Of a DNA stretch of 64,000 nucleotides, positions 51,450 through 60,318 are shown piece after piece. Source of the stretch: Hymenobacter sp. BT18 (GTDB lineage Bacteria; Bacteroidota; Bacteroidia; Cytophagales; Hymenobacteraceae). Positions within the stretch are counted from its first letter, which is position 1, and each line of letters opens with the position of its first letter. Both the position numbers and the translations under genes were made by a program. The notes beneath the pieces are model-generated. The model saw only the letters and a program-made list of their open reading frames with translations, was not told the origin of the DNA and searched no databases. Where the stretch lies: the NCBI RefSeq assembly GCF_012273015.1, contig NZ_CP050954.1, forward strand, positions 4,194,001 through 4,258,000, written 5' to 3'.

Positions 51450-53132
51450 TTATTGAACGGTAAGATCAGGCTGGCGGGCAAGCAGAAGCGCTTTTTCCAG
51501 TATCTCGTCGCGGCCGGCGGCAATACCGGCAGGAGTGGGGAGCACCGGTACGTCAATGCGTACGCCGCGGCGCTGGGTGGGGGTACCATCGGGATAGGTG
51601 ATAGCCACTCCAGTAAAGTACACCTCGATATTGCCGGGCAGCACTAAGGCGGTCATATTGCCGTTGGCCCCAGCAGTCTGGCTTCCTACAGTAACAGTCC
51701 GTGAATATGCCTGTAGGGCCATTACTAGCCCCTCAGCGGCGCTTTGGGTAAGTTCATTACAAAGAACGAACACGCGGCCCTGATACAAGGCTGCGTTTGG
51801 GGGGGCGGGCTTGGCTGTATCGGGAGCCGTATACACGCGCCCTGGCTGCTGGGCATCTACTTCAGCCCACTTCAGGTAGCGTGTTTTGCCTGGATACAGA
51901 TGCCGCGCAATCTTTTCGCCCATTCGCCAATCGGGGTAGCTCCGCACATCAAAGATGATAACTGGCTGTTGCTTCAACTGCTGCAGAATGCTATCCAGTT
52001 GTTCGTAGCGGACTGCATTGGGCCGTAGGTAGCCTATGCCACCAGTCAGTACTTCCCAACCCGGTTTGGGCGGGGCGCTGGGGTTACCGTATCGGCCGCC
52101 GGGCTTAATATCATCCCAGTGGTAGTGTGAAGTATTGGTATGGATAAGGCGACCGTTGCGCTGCAGCGTCAGGCGTAAATGCTGCCCCACAGGGCCGCCA
52201 AGCAGATAGTTGTTCAGGTCGCGCTCAAGCGCACCGGGAGTAGACGCGCTGAAATACGGCCGCAATGCGGTTCGTACTTTCTCTACAGGTTGGCCATCAA
52301 GGTGCGTGATCATGTCCCCGAGACGAATGTCTGCCGCCTTTGCTACCGAATCAGAAATCAGTCTATCTACTACCATCTTACCCCGCAGGTAACTTGCGAA
52401 GAAGGGTGAGGCGCCATAACCGGCGCGTTGTTTGTTCAGTATGCTGCTGCTCACGCCAGTGTGACTATCCCGCAGTTCCGCCGCCAGCTTTTGGTATAGC
52501 TGGTGATAAGCCAGTGTGTCGGGTGCGGCGGCAAACGCCGGGATGTAGCTCGTCAGTACGTTGTCCCACTTACGTGCCGTACCCGCCTTGAATGGATAGT
52601 AGTACTCGATGACGTTCCAGAGGCGAAACAGGCCCAATAAGCGGTATTCCGCCGCAGGATAGACCAAATCGGCATAGTCTTTTTCGCCCGGGAATATGGG
52701 TTGGGAAAGAATATATTGCTGGTATTTCTTGGAAACGTACACATTATCCTGCGGGTGGTAGCGTTGTACTACTTCCGTCAGTTGCTGCCGCAGGGCTGGG
52801 GTGAGGCAGGCATCAGCCCGCAGCCAAGCTGGCGCTGGTGAATTGGCCGACTCACGTCCAGGGTCGAGGGGGCCAGCCGCCGCACACATGTCCTGTAGTG
52901 ACTTTTCAAAGGCGGCCGCCGTAGCCGCGCCGCGTACCCGCGGGATGGTTACTACCAGAACGGAGTCCCAGTTTACGGCCCCGCGGGCTACCTGCGGATG
53001 ATAGTACTTCAACAGGCCCCATACCCGCGCTACGGTAGCTAAGCGGGCATTAAGCATTTTTGGAGAAGCGCCAGAGCCAGGGAGGCTAATCAGTAGCAGT
53101 AAGCTCAGCAGGAAACGTTGGGCAGCGAACAT
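51450..53132 (-). CDS. S41 family peptidase with PDZ-like domain
   Basis: The 560-residue protein has a signal peptide (MFAAQRFLLSLLLLISLPGSG), a helical N-terminal region (VWGLLKYYHPQVARGAVNWD), a PDZ-like domain (ADIRLGDMITHLDGQPVEKV, about 275-350) and a C-terminal S41 core with GGIGYLRPNA, IIFDVRSYPDW and the Ser motif NELTQSAAEG, then GSQTAGANGNM. Ser in TQSAAE is the likely nucleophile; the Lys of CtpA-like members is not evident, as in tricorn-type S41 enzymes. It should act in the periplasm or outside. Confidence 0.85.
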   Translation of the reverse strand: MFAAQRFLLSLLLLISLPGSGASPKMLNARLATVARVWGLLKYYHPQVARGAVNWDSVLVVTIPRVRGAATAAAFEKSLQDMCAAAGPLDPGRESANSPAPAWLRADACLTPALRQQLTEVVQRYHPQDNVYVSKKYQQYILSQPIFPGEKDYADLVYPAAEYRLLGLFRLWNVIEYYYPFKAGTARKWDNVLTSYIPAFAAAPDTLAYHQLYQKLAAELRDSHTGVSSSILNKQRAGYGASPFFASYLRGKMVVDRLISDSVAKAADIRLGDMITHLDGQPVEKVRTALRPYFSASTPGALERDLNNYLLGGPVGQHLRLTLQRNGRLIHTNTSHYHWDDIKPGGRYGNPSAPPKPGWEVLTGGIGYLRPNAVRYEQLDSILQQLKQQPVIIFDVRSYPDWRMGEKIARHLYPGKTRYLKWAEVDAQQPGRVYTAPDTAKPAPPNAALYQGRVFVLCNELTQSAAEGLVMALQAYSRTVTVGSQTAGANGNMTALVLPGNIEVYFTGVAITYPDGTPTQRRGVRIDVPVLPTPAGIAAGRDEILEKALLLARQPDLTVQ

Positions 53133-53332
53133 TGAGTACGGACCTGTGAAAGAATAGCGGCAAAGCTATCTGCCATTTATGTCTTGCACAATCACATTTA
53201 TATGCCTGCGGGCTCAGGCAACCTATAGCGCAGAAAAGGCATCTGCAACGGGAGTGGAGCAAGACCGAGAAGCCAAAGCTGGTCGAATTATGGTTACGTA
53301 AACAGGACCGCTCCAAAGAGTTGCCCTACCAC

Positions 53333-53671
53333 TCAATCATCCTCGTAATCGAGGCCCAGCAGGCTGTTCAATACGCCCTGAATTTCGCTGGCCGCGTGCA
53401 GCTGCCCCGCCCGGCGGGCTACGGTCAGGCCGGTGCGGTAAACCTGCTCCGCTTCGGCTGGCTGCCCGAGCTGTTCCAGGAGCTTGCCGGCGTGATAGTA
53501 AGTACCCACATACTCCGGGTGCTCGGTGAGAAGTTTGTGATAAAATTCCCAGGCTTTGGCGGGGTCAGAGGACCGATATTCGGTTGCCAGCGCGTAAATG
53601 GTGAAGGCATCATTGGGGTCATCGTGGTAGAAGGCCAGAAGTTGCTGCAAGCGGGTCGGAGGGGTTTCCAT
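53333..53671 (-). CDS. Tetratricopeptide-repeat protein
   Basis: The ATG at 53669-53671 gives 112 residues (a longer frame to 53734 overlaps the etfB promoter). Two to three TPR-like helix pairs are visible: NDAFTIYALATEYRSSDPAK, AWEFYHKLLTEHPEYVGTYY, HAGKLLEQLGQPAEAEQVYR. It is a scaffold-type protein of unknown partner and is transcribed divergently from etfB. Confidence 0.8.
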   Translation of the reverse strand: METPPTRLQQLLAFYHDDPNDAFTIYALATEYRSSDPAKAWEFYHKLLTEHPEYVGTYYHAGKLLEQLGQPAEAEQVYRTGLTVARRAGQLHAASEIQGVLNSLLGLDYEDD

Positions 53672-53688
53672 AGGGCAGGAGTTTTCAG

Positions 53689-53696
53689 TATCTTTG
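53689..53696 (+). promoter_or_regulatory. Promoter -7 element of etfBA
   Basis: TATCTTTG fits TAnnTTTG. It lies 52 bases upstream of the etfB ATG and just upstream of the chosen start of the divergent TPR gene. Confidence 0.55.
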
Positions 53697-53748
53697 CCCG
53701 CAAATTTGGGGCTTTCCCGTAGTATATCGTTCACTCAAGTCGTCATAG

Positions 53749-54489
53749 ATGAAGTTTCTCGTTTGCATCAGCAACGTGCCCGACACGACCACTAAGATTA
53801 CCTTCACGCCCGATAACAAGGAATTCAATAAGGCGGGGGTACAATTCGTTATCAACCCCTGGGATGAGTACGCACTCACCCGCGCCATTGAGCTGAAGGA
53901 AGCGCAGGGTGGGGGCACGGTAACGGTCCTGAACGTAGGGGAAGCCGACACGGAGCCCAACATCCGTAAGGCCCTGGCTATTGGCGCCGACGATGCCATT
54001 CGCGTTAATGCGCACCCCAAGGATGCCTTCTTCGTGGCGCAGCAGATTGCCAGCATAGCCAAAGACGGCGGCTACGATGTTATCCTGATGGGCAAAGAAA
54101 GCATCGATTACAATGGGTTCCAGGTGCACGGCATGGTAGGGGAACTGTTGGGCATTCCTACGGTAGCCCCCGCTATGAAGCTCGACATGAGCGGCAACAC
54201 CGCTACACTGGAGCGCGAAATTGAGGGCGGTAAAGAAATTGTGGAAGTAGCCACGCCCTTTGTGGCCTCGTGCCAGCAGCCCATGTGCGAGCCGCGCATT
54301 CCTAACATGCGGGGTATTATGACGGCCCGTACCAAGCCGCTGAAAGTAGTAGAGCCAACGGGAGATGCTCCCCGTACCCAGGTAACGGAATACCAGCTGC
54401 CGCCAAAAAAGCAGGGAGTGAAGCTGATTCCGGCCGAAAGTGCTGGTGATCTGATCAAGCTGCTGCGCAACGAGGCCAAGGTGATTTAA
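53749..54489 (+). CDS. etfB: Electron transfer flavoprotein beta subunit
   Basis: The 246-residue protein starts MKFLVCISNVPDTTTKITF and has FVINPWDEYALTRAIELKE, the AMP-site GADDAIRV, DVILMGKESIDYNGFQVHGM and the recognition-loop-type RIPNMRGIMTARTKPLKVVE. With EtfA it carries electrons from acyl-CoA dehydrogenases to the quinone pool. etfA starts 104 bases later; the gap carries a short imperfect palindrome (TTGGTTTTTGGT / ACCCAAAACCAA). Confidence 0.96.
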   Translation: MKFLVCISNVPDTTTKITFTPDNKEFNKAGVQFVINPWDEYALTRAIELKEAQGGGTVTVLNVGEADTEPNIRKALAIGADDAIRVNAHPKDAFFVAQQIASIAKDGGYDVILMGKESIDYNGFQVHGMVGELLGIPTVAPAMKLDMSGNTATLEREIEGGKEIVEVATPFVASCQQPMCEPRIPNMRGIMTARTKPLKVVEPTGDAPRTQVTEYQLPPKKQGVKLIPAESAGDLIKLLRNEAKVI

Positions 54490-54593
54490 TTGGTTTTTGG
54501 TAACTGACTTCGCGCTACCGGTTAATAATAGGAGCGGGAAGCTTGCTCTGAGCAATACCCAAAACCAAGAACCCAAAACAAAAAATCAAAGAC

Positions 54594-55571
54594 ATGTCAG
54601 TTCTAGTAGTCGTTGAATGTGATAAAGGCGAAGTGAAAAAGTCTTCGCTGGAAGTGGCTTCGTATGGTAGCCAGGTAGCGCAGCTATTGGGCACCACCGC
54701 TACGGCCGTAGCCGTAGGCGAAGCTTCGGAGGCCAGCCTGACCCAGCTCGGCGAGCAAGGCATCAGCAAGGTGCTGTACGACGCCGAGCCCCGCCTGAAG
54801 GATTTCGTGAACGGTGCTTACACCAAGCTCATTGCTACGGCTGCTCAGAAAGAGGAGTCGACCGTTATTGTGCTGGCTAACTCCAACATCGGCGCCGCGG
54901 TAGGCTCGCGCCTGGCGGTGCGCCTGCAGGCCAGCCTGGCCACCAACGTGGTGGAGCTGCCCAAAAACGACGGTGGCCAGTTCACCGTGAAGCGCGGTGC
55001 TTTCTCGGGCAAAGCCTTTGCAGAAGTAGTGCTCGGCGGTGACCGGAAAATCATTGCCGTCAAGAAAAACTCGATTGAGGCCCAGCATGAAGCTGGCAAA
55101 ACAGCCACGGTAGAGGCTTTCTCGGCTCAGCTTGCTGATACCGACTTTGCCGATGCGCCTAAGCAAGTAGTTATGCAGGATCAGGCCGGTGGCATTCTGC
55201 TGCCGGAGGCCGACCGTGTGGTATCGGGTGGCCGTGGCATGAAGGGCCCCGAAAACTGGAACCTCATTGAGGATCTGGCCAAGGCGCTGGGGGCGGCTAC
55301 GGCCTGCTCCAAGCCCGTATCGGACGTAGACTGGCGCCCTCACCACGAGCACGTGGGTCAGACGGGCATAACTGTGTCGCCGAACCTGTACATTGCCTGC
55401 GGTATTTCCGGCGCTATCCAGCACCTGGCCGGGGTAAACTCCAGCAAGGTCATCGTGGTCATCAATAAAGATCCGGAGGCTCCGTTCTTCAAAGCAGCCG
55501 ACTACGGCATTGTAGGCGACGTATTCGACGTACTGCCGAAGCTGACGCAAGCCGTAAAAGAGCTGAACTAA
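54594..55571 (+). CDS. etfA: Electron transfer flavoprotein alpha subunit
   Basis: The 325-residue partner of EtfB has an N-terminal Rossmann-like domain and a C-terminal FAD-binding domain with GRGMKGPENWNLIEDLAKAL, ACSKPVSDVDWRPHHEHVGQ, TGITVSPNLYIACGISGAIQ, HLAGVNSSKVIVVINKDPEA and PFFKAADYGIVGDVFDVLP, all standard. Complete and in the same operon as etfB. Confidence 0.97.
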   Translation: MSVLVVVECDKGEVKKSSLEVASYGSQVAQLLGTTATAVAVGEASEASLTQLGEQGISKVLYDAEPRLKDFVNGAYTKLIATAAQKEESTVIVLANSNIGAAVGSRLAVRLQASLATNVVELPKNDGGQFTVKRGAFSGKAFAEVVLGGDRKIIAVKKNSIEAQHEAGKTATVEAFSAQLADTDFADAPKQVVMQDQAGGILLPEADRVVSGGRGMKGPENWNLIEDLAKALGAATACSKPVSDVDWRPHHEHVGQTGITVSPNLYIACGISGAIQHLAGVNSSKVIVVINKDPEAPFFKAADYGIVGDVFDVLPKLTQAVKELN

Positions 55572-55586
55572 GCAAAAGGAAAAGCG

Positions 55587-55640
55587 TAGGGTCTTGGGAA
55601 CAGGGTTTGAAAAAGCCGTGTCCCCAAGACCCTAACCGTT
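55587..55640 (+). terminator. Terminator of etfBA
   Basis: TAGGGTCTTGGG and CCCAAGACCCTA form a 12-bp stem with a 24-base loop, followed a few bases later by a run of T residues, 16 bases past the etfA stop. Confidence 0.65.
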
Positions 55641-55733
55641 TTTTGCTCCGTACATCAGGTGTGCAAAGTCTTCGTTTCTTTGCGGCGGCAAGCCTTGAAT
55701 TCGTAAGCCTCCAAGCTCCAAGTCCTTATTCCC

Positions 55734-56360
55734 TTGAAAAAAATCCAGCTCGAAATTCTGGGCCTTTCCTCCAGCCAGTCGCAATCTGGCTCGTTTGCCC
55801 TGATTCTGGGAGAGAAAACCGGTAACCGGCGCCTGCCCATCATCATTGGCATGTTTGAGGCCCAGAGCATCGCCATCCAGATTGAGAAAATCAACCCTAA
55901 CCGGCCCCTTACCCACGACCTATTCAAGTCGTTTGCCGAGCAGGTACACGTCGCCATCCTGGAAGTCATGATTTCCGATCTGAAGGAAGGCGTATTCTAC
56001 TCTAAAATCGTGTGCTCGGACGGCGCAACCACGTTTGAGCTGGATGCCCGTCCTTCCGACGCTATTGCCATTGGCCTGCGGTTTGGCGTACCCATCTACA
56101 CGGTCGAAAGCGTGCTGAGCGAGGCCGGTATCATCTTGTCGGATCTGGATGAAAATGCCGAGGATACGGACGATGAAGACGAGGACGAGGACGATGAAGA
56201 TACCGGCGGGCCGGCCCGTCCGGAGCCAACTGCGCCCCGGGAGCCCAGCGGGCAGGTGCCTTTAGAAGAGCTCACCAAAATGCTTTCCCAGGCTCTGGAG
56301 CGTGAAGACTACGAAAAGGCCGCTAAAATCAGAGACGAGCTCAACAAACGAAATTCATAA
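55734..56360 (+). CDS. Bifunctional nuclease family protein with C-terminal UvrB/C motif
   Basis: The 208-residue frame starts with TTG at 55734 (no ATG lies before MKKIQLEIL-type sequence, which matches the family start). The DUF151/bifunctional nuclease domain (1-135) has SGSFALILGEKTGNRRLPII, GMFEAQSIAIQIE and LDARPSDAIAIGLRFGVPIY. An acidic linker (DTDDEDEDEDDEDTGG) leads to a UVR motif (LEELTKMLSQALEREDYEKA, then AKIRDEL). Family members have shown DNase and RNase activity in plants; the bacterial role is unclear. A hairpin follows the stop. Confidence 0.88.
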   Translation: MKKIQLEILGLSSSQSQSGSFALILGEKTGNRRLPIIIGMFEAQSIAIQIEKINPNRPLTHDLFKSFAEQVHVAILEVMISDLKEGVFYSKIVCSDGATTFELDARPSDAIAIGLRFGVPIYTVESVLSEAGIILSDLDENAEDTDDEDEDEDDEDTGGPARPEPTAPREPSGQVPLEELTKMLSQALEREDYEKAAKIRDELNKRNS

Positions 56361-56366
56361 GTGCCC

Positions 56367-56403
56367 AGAAAACGGTTTCTTCCTGCGAAGAAACCGTTTT
56401 CTA
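56367..56403 (+). terminator. Hairpin terminator after the nuclease gene
   Basis: AGAAAACGGTTTCTT / AAGAAACCGTTTTCT, 15 bp with a 6-base loop, 6 bases past the stop codon. Confidence 0.75.
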
Positions 56404-56489
56404 CTTTTACCCGGGTAAAGCTGAACGGTAAATACCAGCCGTTTAAGCTTTGCTTGCTCTCCCAACCTCTCCCTCACATTCCGCCCTTT

Positions 56490-57035
56490 ATGCTTACCAT
56501 ACCCGAAGCCGATTTGCGTTATCCCATTGGGCACGCTGAAATCTCCCCGGAACCACTCACGGAAGGGCGCCGCCTGGCCCTGCTGGCCCAGATTGCCGTA
56601 CTGCCCGACCAAGTGCGCGCGGCCGTAGCGGGCCTGCAGGCTGAACACCTAGACACGCCTTACCGCCCCGGGGGCTGGACGGTACGCCAGGTACTACACC
56701 ATCTGCCCGATTCGCATATGAATGCCTACACCCGGATGCGGCTGGCGCTTACCGAAGAATTGCCCACCGTTCGGCCCTACGACGAGGCGGCCTGGGCCGA
56801 ACTGCCCGATGTAGCAGCAACACCCGTGGCGGTATCTTTGGCTTTGTTGGAGGCGCTTCACATTCGGTGGGTGAACCTGATGCGGCAGCTTTCCCATGAG
56901 CAGTGGTCCCGTCGGTTTTATCACCCCGGATCCAAGCAGGAGGTTTCCCTGGATCAGGCATTGGCAACTTATGCCTGGCATGGGCGGCATCACCTGGCCC
57001 ACATCACCAGCCTGCGGCAGCGGCAGAACTGGTAG
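56490..57035 (+). CDS. YfiT-like DinB superfamily protein (putative metal-dependent hydrolase/thiol transferase)
   Basis: The ATG at 56490 gives 181 residues. The YfiT signature is present: LRYPIGHAEI at the N terminus, YRPGGWTVRQVLHHLPDSHM with metal-type His residues, MRLALTEELPTVRPYDEAAW, and ATYAWHGRHHLAHITSLRQR near the end. B. subtilis YfiT binds nickel or zinc through three His; related proteins act as thiol-S-transferases in detoxification. A longer in-frame start (56361) would read the hairpin at 56367 and is rejected. Substrate unknown. Confidence 0.85.
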   Translation: MLTIPEADLRYPIGHAEISPEPLTEGRRLALLAQIAVLPDQVRAAVAGLQAEHLDTPYRPGGWTVRQVLHHLPDSHMNAYTRMRLALTEELPTVRPYDEAAWAELPDVAATPVAVSLALLEALHIRWVNLMRQLSHEQWSRRFYHPGSKQEVSLDQALATYAWHGRHHLAHITSLRQRQNW

Positions 57036-57044
57036 TAGGAGGAG

Positions 57045-57117
57045 GGGCTAATGAATAAGGTGCTGAGGTGCTAATAGGAAAAGGTTATTAGCACCTCAGC
57101 ACCTTATTCATTAGCCC
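57045..57117. repeat. 32-bp perfect inverted repeat
   Basis: GGGCTAATGAATAAGGTGCT-GAGGTGCTAATA and its exact complement flank a 9-base loop between converging genes. It has no strong T run but is a plausible bidirectional terminator. Confidence 0.9.
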
Positions 57118-57125
57118 ATTACTTA

Positions 57126-57935
57126 TCATACCTCCGATAACGGCTCACTAGCCAAGGCTTCTAATCCTCCCTCGGTGGCATCATCTACTTTCTTGGCGGC
57201 CCGCACCAAGCTGCTGCTGAAGATGAACTCCCGCAGCTCAGGAACCTTAGCCCCCAGAATCTCATCTTTGGTGCCATCCCAAAGCTTGAGGCCCTTGTGC
57301 ATAAAGATGATATGGTCGCCAATTTCTACCACCGAGTTCATGTCGTGGGTAATGACGACGGTGGTGATGTTGTATTCATGAGTGATTTCGTAAATCAGCT
57401 CGTCAATCTTGATGCTGGTGGCCGGGTCCAGGCCGGAGTTGGGCTCGTCGCAGAACAGATAGGTACAGTTGGGCGCAATGGCGCGGGCAATGCCCACGCG
57501 CTTTTTCATGCCCCCGGATATTTCGGAAGGCATTTTGCTGCCGGCGTTTTCGAGGCCTACGCGCTTCAGGCAAAACTCCACCCGGTCGCGCCGTTCTTCC
57601 CGGCTCATGCTAGGCGTGAGCATCTTCAGGGGGAATTCCGTGTTTTCGAACACCGTCATGGAGTCAAACAAGGCCGAGCCCTGAAAGAGCATCCCGATCT
57701 TGCGGCGGATTTCCTGCCGGATCTGAACCTTGTTGTTGGTGAAGGTGGTGCCATCAAAGGTGATGCTGCCAATATCGGGCTTCATCAATCCCACGATGCA
57801 CTGCAACAACACGCTTTTGCCAGTACCCGAGCCGCCCAACACCAAGTTGCACTGGCCACTGGCAAAAGTGCACGTGATGCCCTTGAGCACCTGGTTGCCG
57901 TCAAAAGCTTTCTGAATGTTATGAACTTCAATCAT
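57126..57935 (-). CDS. mlaF: ABC transporter ATP-binding protein, MlaF-like
   Basis: The 269-residue ATPase has Walker A GGSGTGKSVL, signature SGGMKKRVGIARAI, Walker B TYLFCDEPNSGLDP and H-loop VVITHDMNSV. The KKR-type signature and length fit MCE/Mla lipid-transporter ATPases. It follows the permease gene by 9 bases. No MCE-domain (MlaD) gene lies next to it. It would power phospholipid traffic between the membranes. Confidence 0.88.
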   Translation of the reverse strand: MIEVHNIQKAFDGNQVLKGITCTFASGQCNLVLGGSGTGKSVLLQCIVGLMKPDIGSITFDGTTFTNNKVQIRQEIRRKIGMLFQGSALFDSMTVFENTEFPLKMLTPSMSREERRDRVEFCLKRVGLENAGSKMPSEISGGMKKRVGIARAIAPNCTYLFCDEPNSGLDPATSIKIDELIYEITHEYNITTVVITHDMNSVVEIGDHIIFMHKGLKLWDGTKDEILGAKVPELREFIFSSSLVRAAKKVDDATEGGLEALASEPLSEV

Positions 57936-57944
57936 TACGCTTAA

Positions 57945-58676
57945 TTAGAGCAGGACAGCGGCTAGCACGTAGTCGGCCAGCAGGATGGCAATGATGGAGT
58001 TGGTAACAGCCCCCGTGCTGGCAGCCCCCACTTCCAAGGCACCGCCTTTGGTAAAGTAGCCCTTATACGCCGAAATAGCCGATACCAGAAACGCGAATAC
58101 CACCGATTTGATCAGGGCGAAGGCAATGTTGTAGGGAATAAAGTCGGTGCGGATGCCTTCTACGTATTCCGGGGCCGACATGGCGCCGGAAAGTGTACCG
58201 GCCAAATAGCCGCCCAGGATAGACAAGCCCATAGCCAGAATCACCAGCAGCGGAAACATTAGCAGGGCGGCAATAATCTTGGGCAGCACCAGGTAGGAAG
58301 CCGAGTTAATGCCCATTACCTCTAGGGCATCTACTTGCTCCGTGATGCGCATGGTGCCCAGCCCGCCCGCAATGCTGGAGCCTACTTTGCCGGCCAGCAC
58401 GATGCTCGTAATGGTAGGTGCCAGCTCCAGAATGGTCATTTCCCGTACCATGTAGCCAATGGTGCTCTTCGGGATAAGCGGATTGGTCAGGTTATAGGCA
58501 ATCTGCACGCAGGTAACAGCCCCGATAAACGCCGACACAATCATCACGATGAAGATGGAGTCGATGCCAATGAGGATGGCCTCATCGAGGGTGCGCTGCC
58601 ACAGCACTTTCAGGCGCTCGGTGCGCGTGAGCATGCTTTGCAGGAAGAGAATGAATTCGCCAAAGGTTTTGACCAT
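57945..58676 (-). CDS. mlaE: ABC transporter permease, MlaE family
   Basis: The 243-residue membrane protein has the MlaE-type sequence: IVMIVSAFIGAVTCVQIAYN, GYMVREMTILELAPTITSIV, AGKVGSSIAGGLGTMRITEQ, VDALEVMGINSASYLVLPKI and AGTLSGAMSAPEYVEGI. Five to six membrane helices are predicted. It is the first of a two-gene unit with mlaF and is divergent from the SDR gene at 58794. Confidence 0.9.
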   Translation of the reverse strand: MVKTFGEFILFLQSMLTRTERLKVLWQRTLDEAILIGIDSIFIVMIVSAFIGAVTCVQIAYNLTNPLIPKSTIGYMVREMTILELAPTITSIVLAGKVGSSIAGGLGTMRITEQVDALEVMGINSASYLVLPKIIAALLMFPLLVILAMGLSILGGYLAGTLSGAMSAPEYVEGIRTDFIPYNIAFALIKSVVFAFLVSAISAYKGYFTKGGALEVGAASTGAVTNSIIAILLADYVLAAVLL

Positions 58677-58793
58677 ACAGAGCGAAAGTGTAGCAGAAAT
58701 ACGAAAACTTGCGGAGCCCGCCCGGGCGCAACCCCAACAGGAGTAAGGCGGTTTGGGCAGGCATACGTAAAACCAGATTCAACAAGCAAAGGA

Positions 58794-59507
58794 ATGCAAA
58801 AATTAATCGTGGTGACCGGTGGCACCAAAGGAATTGGCCGCGCCGTAGTGGAGCGTTTTCTGCAAGCCGGGATGCGGGTCGTCACCTGTGCCCGGTCGGC
58901 TACCGACCTGCTGGCCCTCAGCAGTGAGCTGGGGCAGCGCTACCCCGAAACGCCGGTGTATACTCTGGCCGCCGACCTGAGCCAGGCCGACGATGCCCGG
59001 CGCTTCGTGGAGTTTGTGCGTGAGCTGGAAGGGGAGGTAGAGGTGTTGGTAAACAATACGGGTGGTTTCGAGCCCGGCCGCCTGCAGGACGAGCCCGCCG
59101 ACGGCTCCCAGCTCCGCCGCATGATTGACGTAAACCTATACAGCGCCTACGACGTGACGCAGGGGTTGCTCCCGGAGATGATAGCGCGGCGCCACGGCCA
59201 TATTTTTATGCTTTGCTCTACGGCCAGCATCACGGCCTACACCAATGGCGGCTCCTACTGCGTGGCGAAGTTTGCGCTCTACGGCATGACGAAGGTGCTA
59301 CGTGCTGAGCTGCAGGAGCACAACATCCGGGTAACGGCCATATTGCCCGGGGCCACCCTCACGGCCAGCTGGGAAGGCGCCGACCTGCCCGCTGAGCGGT
59401 TTATGCGCCCCCAGGACGTAGCCGAGTCGATATTTGCTGCTTATTCCCTTTCGCCCCAGGCGGTAGTCGAAGAGCTGCTGATGCGCCCGCAGCTAGGCGA
59501 CATTTAA
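58794..59507 (+). CDS. SDR family oxidoreductase
   Basis: The ATG at 58794 gives 237 residues starting MQKLIVVTGGTKGIGRAVVE (TGGTKGIG nucleotide motif). Catalytic residues are in STASITAYTNGGSYCVAKFA (Ser, Tyr and Lys of the YxxxK motif, here YCVAK) with NNTG before. The longer in-frame extension upstream crosses the permease start and is discarded. Substrate unknown; 3-ketoacyl reductase-like by overall layout. Confidence 0.87.
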   Translation: MQKLIVVTGGTKGIGRAVVERFLQAGMRVVTCARSATDLLALSSELGQRYPETPVYTLAADLSQADDARRFVEFVRELEGEVEVLVNNTGGFEPGRLQDEPADGSQLRRMIDVNLYSAYDVTQGLLPEMIARRHGHIFMLCSTASITAYTNGGSYCVAKFALYGMTKVLRAELQEHNIRVTAILPGATLTASWEGADLPAERFMRPQDVAESIFAAYSLSPQAVVEELLMRPQLGDI

Positions 59508-59521
59508 GAAGCGTCAGGTTT

Positions 59522-60301
59522 CTACTCGGGTATAGCCTTTCCTTTACCCGTAACGGAAATGTCAACGGCGGCGGGCTGACCGGCATAAAATAGCGTGCCC
59601 GCGCCCGCGTGCCGGCCACCAATCAGGCGCGACGCCCGCACATGGGCGTCGCCGCCGCTGTCGTGGTTGGTTTGAAAATAGCAGTCGGTAGTAGTTAGCT
59701 CCTGCGCGAAAAGCCGGCCCAGGCCGCCCAAGGTGAAATGCAGCTCATCGGTGCGCCCGCGCAGGCGGATGTCGCCCAGCTCGTACTGGCTGAGCGCCAG
59801 ATAGCGGCAGTCTACTTCTAGGTCCACGTCGCCGGCACCTATCAGGTGGCAAAATAGGGCATCGGTGCGCAGCGAGCTTGCCGTGCGGATGCTGTTTTCC
59901 CCGCGCTGGTAGATATTAACCACGGAAGGCAGGTGCAGCCGTACTTCCCGGGGCACATCGTAGCGGCGCACCCAGTTGCAGCGGCTGGTATTCTCAATCA
60001 CCAGGGCGCTGTCTTGTACGCGCAGTTCCAAGTCTTCCTGCAGGTTGCGGCCCGTGCGTACTTCGGCGAAAAAGCGGCTGTCGGGGACAATGATTACGTC
60101 CACGTTATCATACACCGTGAAGGTGTGGAACGCCGGTAGCTCCCGGTGCGTAGTTTCTACGGGGCCAGTGCTTTTCAGGCAGTCCAACTCGTGGTCGGGG
60201 CCGCAGGTAGTGAGGGTGCCCGCCGCGACCAGCAGGAGCCACCACCGCCAAAGCAGTTGTAAGGCTCTATCTTGCGGCCCCAAATGAACATCAAACGCCA
60301 T
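59522..60301 (-). CDS. GIN-domain (DUF2807) lipoprotein
   Basis: The 259-residue protein has a lipobox near Cys33 (GTLTTCGPDHELDC) after a Trp-rich hydrophobic stretch, and a GIN domain: ELPAFHTFTVYDNVDVIIVP, then repeated beta-strands with VNIYQRGENSI and LEVDCRYLALSQYELGDIRL. GIN-domain proteins are probably envelope beta-helices of unknown role in Bacteroidota. The start codon lies 18 bases from that of the divergent SDR gene. Confidence 0.82.
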   Translation of the reverse strand: MAFDVHLGPQDRALQLLWRWWLLLVAAGTLTTCGPDHELDCLKSTGPVETTHRELPAFHTFTVYDNVDVIIVPDSRFFAEVRTGRNLQEDLELRVQDSALVIENTSRCNWVRRYDVPREVRLHLPSVVNIYQRGENSIRTASSLRTDALFCHLIGAGDVDLEVDCRYLALSQYELGDIRLRGRTDELHFTLGGLGRLFAQELTTTDCYFQTNHDSGGDAHVRASRLIGGRHAGAGTLFYAGQPAAVDISVTGKGKAIPE

Positions 60302-60318
60302 CCAAACAAGCTATTTCT

